This document shows, piece by piece, positions 39,101-41,894 of a stretch of DNA of 64,000 nucleotides. The DNA is from Fragum whitleyi (taxonomy: Eukaryota; Mollusca; Bivalvia; Cardiida; Cardiidae), in the NCBI GenBank assembly GCA_948146395.1, contig OX411559.1, positions 40,354,932 to 40,418,931 of the forward strand, written 5' to 3'. A model generated the notes under the pieces. The model saw nothing but the letters and a program-made list of their open reading frames with translations. It ran no database searches and was not told where the DNA came from. Positions within the stretch are counted from its first letter, which is position 1; every line of letters begins with the position of its first letter. Both the position numbers and the translations under genes were made by a program.

Positions 39101-41879
39101 GTTGCTCTTTTGGAGGTGAAATTGTGCGCCAAGTTTCAAGTAAATGCTTTCAGTAGAAACAGAGATATCACAAAATGTCAAAGTTTTTGCACGACAACGA
39201 CGACACGTACAGAGGCTATAGCAATACCTTGGGTTTTCTCCAAAAACAGCCGAGCTAAAAGTGGGAATTTGTCCAAAAGATTTAGCCAGAAAATGCACCC
39301 AGAATGTCACTAGCATCACTTAAATCTAGCAGGCAAAGATTTTTTTCTAGGCAAACCATGGGTGCAACAAATGTTTTTTTTTCTAACACAGATTGTGACA
39401 ACCAAAGAATACATATGTACCTATGGGCAAGAGGGGATACAAAAGAATTTGAGCCTGTGTGGTACATTTCCAACAATTTTAAATATGCCCAAAGCAAATA
39501 CTCTGAACAGCCTGTGCATCCGCACAGTCTGACCAGAGTCTTCACTATGCCCTTAGTAGATGGATAAGGTCTCAAAGTATCTGTAGACAATCAGGTAACT
39601 TTATATTTACAGTATGTTGCTGTCTACGCTGCTCAATGTTTACACCTCACAAACAATTTGAATGGTTGAAAATGTCACACACAGGCTGATATATGATTAG
39701 CCTGTGTGTGACATTTCCAACAATATGATATGTGTTAGGAACAAACATTGAGAAGACTAGACTGCAAGCCACATAGTACAATAGCAAGCTTGCTTGGCTG
39801 TAGATGGATACTCCAAGTCTATATCTATCTACTAAATGCAAAGTGATGCACAGACTGACCAGAGATTTTGCTTTGCACATATTTAATAGATGAAGAGAGT
39901 TTTTGTTGATTTCATTGAGGTATGAAAGTTAACGCCTAATCAAACTGTATGAATACGCAAAGCGGATTCATACATGAGTGTGATAAGGTTTTAAGTTTCT
40001 TACATCAATGAAATCAACAAATACTCTCTTCATCTCTTATAATTTAATATCATGGAGCAAAAATGTAAAGATGGATGAATAAAAACACTTTTTTGTATGG
40101 GACTGCTTTATGCAGAAGCTTACAAAATAGCTCAATACTCAAAATTATTTATATTGAGGAATGAAACAAACTTTTCAGCTTAGTGTGCCAGAATTCTGAT
40201 TGACAAAAGTAATATTAATCCTTTGATGTTTAATCCCTGTTTTTTTCGTGCCTTTGATTTTATGATTGAGAAAACATTGTGAAAAAAGAAGAAATTGCTT
40301 CTGACAAGCAATTTCTTCTTTTTCCACACTATTTTCTACCATACTGAATGGTTATTTTCCAAATTAAACCCACTTTTAATGTTCGTCTGCAAAACCTTTG
40401 AATTTGGACAGGTCGAAAATTTTGTTAAACAGGAAAGGGTTAAATTATTTAAAATTGTCGAAATTGTCACACACAGGCTCATAATAATGGCTTGAATAAT
40501 TAAGGCTTTAGGCTACTTTCAACAATTTTTCAGTTATATCATTGCTGGAGCACCTAACAATAGAATCCTGGTATTTCTCACACCAGTACTATCATTACAT
40601 TCTTTCCTAGCCTCCAGCTGCTTTCCTACATAGGTCTACGATTATCAACCCATTGGTGGGGAGTTCTCACAGGGAAAATTCTTATGGTTTGAATGTTGAT
40701 GAATGATCAAAACATTGTATCTACAGCTTTCATAAGCTGTAGTTATGATGTTACAATTGTTCATCATGGAAAGTTACTTCAGATAATATCATTTTTAACA
40801 CTTTCCTGTTTTTGAAATTTTGGACCTGTCCAAATTCAAAGGTTTTGCAGACGAAAATTTAAAGTGGATTTAATTTGAACAAGAGCTGTCACTGTAAGAT
40901 GACAATGCCCCCGACACCGCTTTGATTTTAAATTATGGCCAATCTATGTTGAAGGTCAAGGTCATCCAGGGGTCAAGGTCACCAAAGTATGTGCCTACAG
41001 AAAGGTAATGTACCAAGGAATGTTGTGGTAAAGTATGATGCGAATATGTTAAGTAATAAGGAAGTTATGGCCAATGTTAAAGTTTTTGGACGGAATGACG
41101 GACGGACGGACGGACGGACGGACAGACGGACGGACGGACAAGTCAAATTTATGATGCCTCCCTATCGGGGGCATAAAAATGACAATTCAGTAGGGTAGAA
41201 AATAGTGTGGAAATAGAAGAAATTGCTTTTCAGGAGCAATTTCTTCTTTTTTCACAATGTTTTCTCAATCATAAAATCACAGGCATGTAAAAAGCATGGA
41301 TTAAACAGCAAAGGGTTAATCATTGCAATATTTTAATGGACTGTGCATAATCAATGGTTACTCCCTTGCAAAAATTCCAAACTTCAACATCCTTGGGCAG
41401 GGATCATTTTTGGCTGAGATATTGAGAAATTCTCTCATTTTTCTGCCAAAAATCTCATTGAAACAGCCATTATGAAGAAAAATCGCAAAGCCAAATTTAA
41501 TTTAGCTAAGAATTTGTTGGCTCAGCGCAAAAAAGTTGAATCTGCCTATAATTATATATAGGAAGTTACAACTGTTTTGCACTGAGCAATTGATTTGACA
41601 AAATTTTTCTCCAAAAATTCTAGAATTTCTCATTAGATTTAGATAAATGAGATATTTTTGCACATGCTTTTCTGAGCTAGAATTATCCTTGACTTTTGTA
41701 TTTAATACCTGGTTCACTGCAAAATCTGTAGAGTTTGCGTGAAATGTTTCAAAATGAAGTGTTCCATTGTATGTAACATCTATGTTTCCCTGGTTGTCTT
41801 CCACACAGTTTAGTAGATGTTCATTCTGGCTGGACACTGTTGTAATAACTACCAGTAAAATGGCGGAGAAAAGTTTCAC
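9736..41879 (-). CDS. ZP-domain type I transmembrane protein (8 exons, start exon missing)
   Basis: Joining 41709-41879, 36312-36472, 32494-32684, 27085-27187, 23325-23497, 16871-17644, 14303-14478 and 9736-9933 gives 1947 nt, exactly 649 codons including the stop, with all seven junction phases matching. Residues 1-17 are a hydrophobic signal sequence. Cysteines 25, 65, 83 and 107 have the four-cysteine spacing of ZP-N. Cysteines 184 (QCW), 210, 256, 261 and 267 fit ZP-C. Residues about 285-307 form one membrane helix followed by the stop-transfer RKR. The tail of roughly 340 residues is cytoplasmic, low-complexity and Asn/His/Gln/Arg-rich, with PPAY near 508-511. ZP proteins polymerise into extracellular matrices such as egg coats, cuticles and mucus layers; which applies here is unknown. 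No ATG is in frame at the first exon, so translation starts in an undetected upstream exon. ZP assignment is from cysteine pattern and domain order, without a database search. Confidence 0.85.
9940..10910. other. ZP intron, no gene recognised
   Basis: The interval holds a homopolymer of about 24 G near 10430-10453. It also holds a diffuse direct repeat of caaagtgttgttttcagtta and aaatgttgttttcagtcaaa. Nothing coding is seen. Confidence 0.5.
10914..11857. mobile_element. HINE-like element, family G
   Basis: Begins agctcaactggggagaggcc. It has degenerate core units built on aaggaaaattcatgccaagt and agtgaattggtaggagaaca, then a short gacagatggatgcatg run and a terminal hairpin, gagcaaatgatgctcagctg, then agctgaaaa. 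Confidence 0.7.
12036..12178. repeat. Inverted repeat (foldback element)
   Basis: tagggtaaattcacgttttt at the left pairs with aacatgaatttacactatta at the right; inner arms gagacccgaaaaaagg / ggtctctgaa also pair. Confidence 0.7.
12440..14285. repeat. Family X repeat, split by a HINE insertion
   Basis: Left part 12440-12608 ends atagttattccactagtgta and the right part 14206-14285 resumes with acactgtgtaatatcaaaaa. The uninterrupted order is seen at 23100-23290 and, more diverged, at 22300-22480. Confidence 0.75.
12609..14205 (+). mobile_element. HINE/pearl-like element, family C, eight core repeats
   Basis: Starts ctagagcttgtcacagaatg and tgacttaatacccccgc. A core of roughly 165-200 bp (aactgaaggaggagtttgc, aagttcaagggagataattc, ggagttgagacttgaa) recurs about eight times. 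One internal copy ends at a gacggatggacagacagtg remnant near 13360. The microsatellite precedes the hairpin tatacccccgaaaac...tttgcaggggtata. Confidence 0.9.
14303..14478 (-). CDS. ZP gene exon g: tail with internal duplication
   Basis: The acceptor cttccactag precedes GTATGG and completes a Gly codon split with the previous exon. The donor CAG|GTAGGA leaves phase 0. The peptide holds two tandem copies of a 14- to 17-residue unit, [12 protein letters not shown] followed by V/A and H-Q. If the donor were ignored the frame would end five codons later at TGA, giving an alternative shorter C-terminus. Confidence 0.75.
14505..14625 (-). mobile_element. SINE1 fragment
   Basis: Contains ggcggctggtgcacctacca and attcctgcattttat-like body, with the head missing. 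Confidence 0.55.
14636..15060. repeat. Foldback element, family Y, copy 1
   Basis: Inverted arms of about 60 bp: gtaagatcgatttatatttc attgagtgaacaac against gttgttcactcaatgaatat aaatcgatcttac. The element extends to gtgataatctaccgtcattt ctcgataaacc and includes a perfect TGACGTCA near 14922. Confidence 0.75.
15065..16100. other. ZP intron, no gene recognised
   Basis: Old HINE-like remnants (tgaagtttcatgaatttagc, ggacaaaaaatggtctatgg near 15300-15360) are seen, with no exon. Confidence 0.4.
16105..16630. repeat. Foldback element, family Y, copy 2, with SINE1 insertion
   Basis: Repeats the 14.64-kb element (gtaggatcaatttatatttc, gttgttcacaaaatgaac, gatgacatcaaataggatga, tcaagtgataatctactg). 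A truncated SINE1 at about 16248-16378 interrupts it between ttattctatttctttatg and gcaaaaatgag. Confidence 0.75.
16690..16855 (-). mobile_element. SINE1 fragment
   Basis: tgtttgtttgaatggggttt, cagctggagcacctaacaaa and atcccacataggtctaccg mark the 3' part; the head is gone. It ends within about 20 bp of the donor of the large ZP exon. Confidence 0.7.
16871..17644 (-). CDS. ZP gene exon f: transmembrane helix and cytoplasmic tail
   Basis: This is the longest exon, 774 nt between acceptor ctttgtag and donor GTAAGT. It encodes a short juxtamembrane stretch ([18 protein letters not shown]), the helix [20 protein letters not shown], the basic anchor CRKR, then a tail dominated by N, H, Q, D and R. 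The sequence SPPPAY near the end matches the PPxY motif recognised by WW domains of Nedd4-type ubiquitin ligases. No canonical R-x-K/R-R furin site is visible between the ZP domain and the membrane, where many ZP precursors are cut; the nearest basic string is LERKS. Confidence 0.9.
17709..17945. mobile_element. MITE M3
   Basis: Terminal inverted repeats agcctgtgtgtgacatttcc and ggaaatctcacacacaggct. The interior has the tgaagactctggtcagactg segment shared with four other copies. Confidence 0.75.
18340..18440. repeat. Palindromic MITE M4-like element
   Basis: Contains tggcacagcacaaaacagtt gtaactgcc then aggcagtaacaaatgttttg, an imperfect hairpin related to the M4 copies at 32.06 and 62.0 kb. 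Confidence 0.5.
18735..19145 (+). mobile_element. HINE-like element, family C relative
   Basis: 5' end ctagaactgtcgcaaagagg and tatccccacaagcac. Two core units contain gcatgaagtttcaagattct. The microsatellite acagacagacggacagatgg precedes the hairpin ataccccccttcttc...ggtggggggtataata. Confidence 0.75.
19190..19438. mobile_element. MITE M1
   Basis: Ends resemble aacactttcctgtttttc and acagcaaagggtta. The centre is the near-perfect hairpin agaagaaattgcttgtcata agcaatttcttct. TTAA/TTA at the ends suggests a TTAA target. Confidence 0.8.
19512..20508 (+). mobile_element. HINE/pearl-like element, family D, five core repeats
   Basis: 5' hairpin acaagaggaccatgatggtc c then gatcgctcacctg. The core ccttttcccttgattttgca through ggcctctagagtgtaaac repeats at roughly 110-180 bp. 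A ggacgacggacgacgcacg run precedes the terminal hairpin agctcaccttgagc...gctcaggtgagctaaaaa. Confidence 0.9.
20712..20969. mobile_element. MITE M2, full-length
   Basis: Inverted termini ttaacccttgtcatgctgag and tagcatgacaagggttaa; TTAA at both ends. Confidence 0.85.
21277..21432 (+). mobile_element. HINE family A, 5' fragment
   Basis: caagatgtgctagtgaaaca, cgaatgcccccagaacagc and tandem tgaccttgaccttgtcacat are present. The microsatellite and 3' hairpin are missing. Confidence 0.75.
21540..22290. repeat. Degenerate HINE-type core repeats
   Basis: Several loosely repeated units around ggtcacccaaggaacattc and gtttcattgaaatcggcc, without recognisable ends. Confidence 0.5.
22300..22480. repeat. 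Family X repeat, diverged copy
   Basis: gcttgcaaaatgactttatc, attatgatgtcattttcata, gtataataatgcccgtgtaa and tatcaaaattatttt follow the order of the 23.1-kb copy. Confidence 0.6.
22484..23080. other. ZP intron, no gene recognised
   Basis: AT-rich. A direct pair, agttatctataaacagatca and ttatctgtttatagatgacg, forms a loose hairpin near 22930-22990. Confidence 0.4.
23080..23290. repeat. Family X repeat, uninterrupted copy
   Basis: Contains gtttgcaaaatgacgtcagc, tttgcatagttattccacta, gtgtaataacacatatgtaa. It serves as the empty site for the HINE at 12.6 kb and ends about 35 bp from the donor of ZP exon e. Confidence 0.7.
23325..23497 (-). CDS. ZP gene exon e: C-terminal ZP-C core
   Basis: The acceptor is attatattttacag. 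The frame ends with [17 protein letters not shown], the classic closing segment of a ZP domain. Two GT donors are close together: GTAGAG and a stronger-looking GTCAGT nine bases on. Only the first keeps the next exon open (phase 1); the second would hit a stop within seven codons of the next exon. Alternative use of the second donor would give a truncated, membrane-less form. Confidence 0.85.
23507..23962 (+). mobile_element. HINE-like element, family E variant
   Basis: 5' part agagcaccacctactggttc, ctacgctgttgagtgctag. Two core units carry gtaccta cagaaaggtcttgtc and tgatcatgtgaaatatgaag. The end is ggaaaacaggtgagctaaaa. Confidence 0.65.
23965..25135. other. ZP intron, old repeats only
   Basis: An E-family fragment (agagtatcccccttgatagc to gttttctccgaaaatagc) occupies about 23985-24180. 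The remainder shows no exon, RNA gene or clear element. Confidence 0.45.
25150..25880. repeat. Degenerate tandem repeat, about 115-bp unit, six copies
   Basis: The unit agtcaatctagaacaaataa, ttcttttcaattagttttt, gactgtccactg, ataaagtatttttcaacc recurs with growing divergence. Confidence 0.75.
25903..26178 (+). mobile_element. HINE/pearl-like element, family A
   Basis: Complete short copy: caagatgtgtttgtgaaaca, one core unit, ggacagacggacagacagac, hairpin atgcccctgatctct...gcaggggcataaaaaa. Confidence 0.85.
26530..26790. repeat. ATTCATGAA-rich segment
   Basis: tcatgaa/ttcatga occurs about a dozen times in irregular spacing; a local palindromic word cluster rather than a strict tandem repeat. 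Confidence 0.5.
26829..27071. mobile_element. MITE M2, full-length, opposite orientation
   Basis: ttaacctttgtcatactgaa at one end and ttcagcatgacaagggttaa at the other, with tgtgcaggctgatgtttgtc inside. It ends 14 bp from the donor of ZP exon d. Confidence 0.85.
27085..27187 (-). CDS. ZP gene exon d: short ZP-C exon with QCW
   Basis: This 103-nt exon is too short to stand out as an open frame. It was found because flanking exons needed a phase-1 to phase-2 piece. The acceptor is ttgttctttttccag, the donor GG|GTAGGT. It encodes [18 protein letters not shown] and ends in VMFVEYG; the CW pair is typical of the first ZP-C cysteine. It lies directly beside a TTAA-type MITE, whose end is only about 14 bp past the donor. 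Confidence 0.85.
27592..27805. mobile_element. MITE M2, diverged
   Basis: tttaaccattgtcatgctaa, agacaaagatcagcctgtgc and the atttagtgctttcggcac segment are shared; the right end is eroded. Confidence 0.6.
27986..29166 (-). pseudogene. 5'-truncated non-LTR retrotransposon (LINE), reverse-transcriptase C-terminal part
   Basis: The open part encodes [60 protein letters not shown] and ends [12 protein letters not shown]. This is the carboxyl region typical of LINE polyproteins, with a C-x2-C...H-x4-C zinc-knuckle-like cluster. The preceding piece ([20 protein letters not shown] then GSDVTG) continues on the far side of a SINE1 insertion. Removing the SINE and one duplication copy restores the order [11 protein letters not shown]. 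Catalytic RT motifs are absent, lost by truncation near 29166 where a HINE begins. Confidence 0.85.
28801..29080 (-). mobile_element. SINE1, full length, inserted in the LINE
   Basis: Minus-strand order: tRNA-like head (gccgccaccatagcgcagtt, B box gggttcgatccc), body with ctctcaccaatgggtagata and ttgttaggtgctccgg, tail of caatcaatcaatcaat. It is flanked by the 14-bp direct repeat ccagtaacatctga, the target-site duplication. Confidence 0.92.
29168..29876 (-). mobile_element. HINE-like element, family G
   Basis: On the minus strand it starts aaacaagagggcctgtatcg ctcaactgg and has four core units of about 120-150 bp. It ends with a gacgcacgacagacacac run and agctcactgggctatg. Confidence 0.8.
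30292..30584 (+). mobile_element. HINE/pearl-like element, family A
   Basis: caagatgtgtttgtgaaaca, one core with three tgaccttgac-type motifs, a long GACG/GACA/GACT run, hairpin atgcccccgatctct...caggggcataaaaa. Confidence 0.9.
30600..31522. mobile_element. Degenerate HINE, family D/G-like, 5' end not found
   Basis: Five or six imperfect units (ttctggtgaagttatgttca, ttctgaccagtggtttcaga, aaggaacattctggttaagt). The right end reads acacgctgtgttcaggtgag ctaaaaa like family D. Confidence 0.6.
31738..31832 (-). mobile_element. tRNA-like sequence (SINE head remnant)
   Basis: The minus strand reads gctcagtggtaagcgagttg for the A-box region and gggttcgacaccggc for the B box. The anticodon arm does not fold properly, so a functional tRNA gene is unlikely. 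Confidence 0.45.
32060..32137. mobile_element. Palindromic MITE M4
   Basis: Arms gctcagtgccaaacagttat aactgcctata and tataggcagtaacaactttt cgcactgagtc pair around a short loop. Confidence 0.75.
32190..32484 (+). mobile_element. HINE-like element, variant of A/C
   Basis: caagagatatatgtaatac and tatgccccccataag at the 5' end. One core holds ctgtgaagtttcattactct. The run gacagacagacagactgacc precedes the 3' hairpin ataccccct...gtgggggcataaaaa. It ends about 10 bp from the donor of ZP exon c. Confidence 0.75.
32494..32684 (-). CDS. ZP gene exon c: linker and start of ZP-C
   Basis: The exon is bounded by acceptor gttgtag and donor GTAAGA. The 191 nt complete the split Glu codon from the previous exon and end in phase 1. 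The peptide contains [14 protein letters not shown], then [20 protein letters not shown], which resembles the opening strands of ZP-C domains just before the first ZP-C cysteine. It has no cysteines, as expected of the inter-subdomain region. Confidence 0.85.
32820..33102 (-). mobile_element. SINE1, full length
   Basis: Tail gattgattgattgaatgg, body gcagctggagcacctaacaa, tRNA-like head with cggggatcgaacccgggacc and gacggcggc. Flanks share gaaaattttt...taga, a probable target duplication expanded by a T run. Confidence 0.9.
33198..33290. repeat. Inverted repeat
   Basis: tgttgtgggtactcatttga attgtcttga pairs with caagacaattccaatgagta cccacaata. Confidence 0.85.
33427..34434. mobile_element. 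Non-autonomous TA-flanked DNA transposon (pogo/Tc1-like)
   Basis: Termini tacagtggaatatctatatg tcgaac and, reversed, tacagtcaaatatctttacg tcgaat. The TA at each end fits a TA target duplication. No transposase frame is visible in the 1-kb interior. Confidence 0.75.
34855..34930 (-). mobile_element. SINE1 3' fragment
   Basis: tttgtttgtttggatggagg, tattgcggcagctggagcaa; the rest is absent. Confidence 0.6.
35195..35400 (+). mobile_element. (GGAT)n microsatellite and HINE 3' end
   Basis: About 120 bp of ggat with gaat/gact variants precede a decayed terminal hairpin (tataaacctctctc...gtaggtggggggtacaat), as in family C. Confidence 0.75.
35474..35702. mobile_element. MITE M1
   Basis: ttaaccctttcctgttgtac to acagcaaagggttaa, with central hairpin gaaattgcttgtcagaagca atttc. 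TTAA at both ends. Confidence 0.85.
35726..35848. mobile_element. MITE M5, half copy
   Basis: Shares cacaacatttcagaactcat gatctttcacaatgttgacc and attaggaaaccttgg with intact copies; the right end is lost. Confidence 0.65.
35925..36112 (-). mobile_element. SINE2 copy
   Basis: Minus-strand head ttggctgagtggttaacacg, B box ggttcgagcccc, then gggtagtgtatttgggcagg and ccacccagctgtaaaagttg gtagc. Confidence 0.8.
36113..36262. mobile_element. MITE M5
   Basis: agttccacaacatttcggaa on the left and caaaatgttgtggatctttt atgggtccactacttaa on the right, with foldback arms between. Confidence 0.75.
36312..36472 (-). CDS. ZP gene exon b: rest of ZP-N
   Basis: The acceptor ttcttcttcag precedes ACA TTA CAG, and the donor is a consensus GTAAGT. 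The 161 nt enter in phase 0 and leave in phase 2. The peptide holds cysteines 65, 83 and 107 in the motifs VTVCV, NVSCV and RDVCF, plus several N-x-T sequons. Together with the preceding exon this completes a four-cysteine ZP-N module. Confidence 0.85.
36500..36680. mobile_element. MITE M2, diverged
   Basis: agacaaagatcagcctgcac atgtgtgcagactgatctta is the M2 centre; both ends are eroded. Confidence 0.45.
36685..37580. other. ZP intron, no gene recognised
   Basis: A cluster of tctaga words around 36890-36990 and AT-rich sequence; no exon or element supported. Confidence 0.4.
37584..37985 (-). mobile_element. TRIM-like miniature LTR retroelement with tRNA-like sequence in each LTR
   Basis: Two direct repeats, 37584-37728 and 37840-37985 (about 145 bp, roughly 90% alike), flank a 111-bp interior. 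On the minus strand each LTR runs from TGTAGCCGGGATGTG to GGGTTACA (TG...CA ends). The interior starts tttggcgcccaccg, a primer-binding-site-like word next to the 5' LTR, and ends gtcgagggggtgta, a purine-rich tract before the 3' LTR. Inside each LTR is a tRNA-like stretch (A box tagcgacgtgg, anticodon region cgctttggga, B box gggttcgaatccc) resembling tRNA-Pro(TGG). No clear target duplication is seen. Confidence 0.75.
38169..39257 (+). mobile_element. HINE family E interrupted by a family B element
   Basis: The left piece (caagagcactgcctacgggt to aaaaaactaagtc) and right piece (ggggcataatttgtgcaaaa to aaaaacagccgagctaaaa) join into the same order as the intact copy at 45.55 kb. Confidence 0.9.
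38238..39045 (+). mobile_element. HINE/pearl-like element, family B, nested
   Basis: 5' caagagccatgttggacatg and agtcccctaccgg. Three core units of about 150 bp (ataaaatgatgtgcataatc, gcttgcttagttattaagtt). Then ggacagacagacagacggac and hairpin agtcccctccggtg...caccggtaggggactaaaaa. Confidence 0.92.
39440..39895. mobile_element. Two MITE M3 copies, head to head
   Basis: gcctgtgtggtacatttcca to cagtctgaccagagtcttca, then ttgaaaatgtcacacacagg and agcctgtgtgtgacatttcc to tgcacagactgaccagag. Partial decay obscures outer ends. Confidence 0.6.
39893..40052. repeat. Inverted repeat
   Basis: agatgaagagagtttttgtt gatttcattgagg pairs with atcaatgaaatcaacaaata ctctcttcatct; inner arms also pair (gtatgaatacgc / gcggattcatac). 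Confidence 0.85.
40217..40443. mobile_element. MITE M1
   Basis: taatcctttgatgtttaatc to aacaggaaagggttaa, central hairpin gaaattgcttctgacaagca atttcttc. Confidence 0.8.
40505..40665 (-). mobile_element. SINE1 fragment
   Basis: attgctggagcacctaacaa, cctagcctccagctgctttc, caacccattggtgggga; the head is missing. Confidence 0.7.
40796..41320. mobile_element. MITE M1 interrupted by a HINE
   Basis: The left part stops at gtggatttaatttgaa and the right resumes at attcagtagggtagaaaata. The uninterrupted M1 copies at 19.2 and 35.5 kb give the empty site. Confidence 0.9.
40879..41178 (+). mobile_element. HINE-like element, family H, nested in M1
   Basis: caagagctgtcactgtaaga and caatgcccccgac at the 5' end. 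The core holds gaaggtcaaggtcatcc. The run ggacggacggacggacggac and the end atgcctccctatcgggggca taaaaa follow. Confidence 0.9.
41510..41592. mobile_element. Palindromic MITE M4
   Basis: ggctcagcgcaaaaaagttg, tataattatatatagg and agttacaactgttttgcact gagc pair imperfectly. Confidence 0.6.
41709..41879 (-). CDS. ZP gene exon a: signal peptide and first ZP-N strand
   Basis: The exon encodes 57 residues, beginning [18 protein letters not shown], a hydrophobic secretion signal, followed by the first ZP-N cysteine and N-glycosylation sequons (NGT, NST). The 5' edge is an acceptor (tctctttacag before GTG AAA) and the donor reads CAG|GTATTA. Upstream in this frame a stop appears before any ATG, so the initiator must be spliced on. 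GTG is therefore not the start. One base of uncertainty exists in the upper half of this exon in my hand count. Confidence 0.8.
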
Positions 41880-41894
41880 CTGTAAAGAGATCAG

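Noticed and set aside
41502..41879. 125-residue secreted protein starting at GTG
   Set aside because: The frame begins at a splice acceptor and crosses a consensus donor after 57 residues; the rest is intron.
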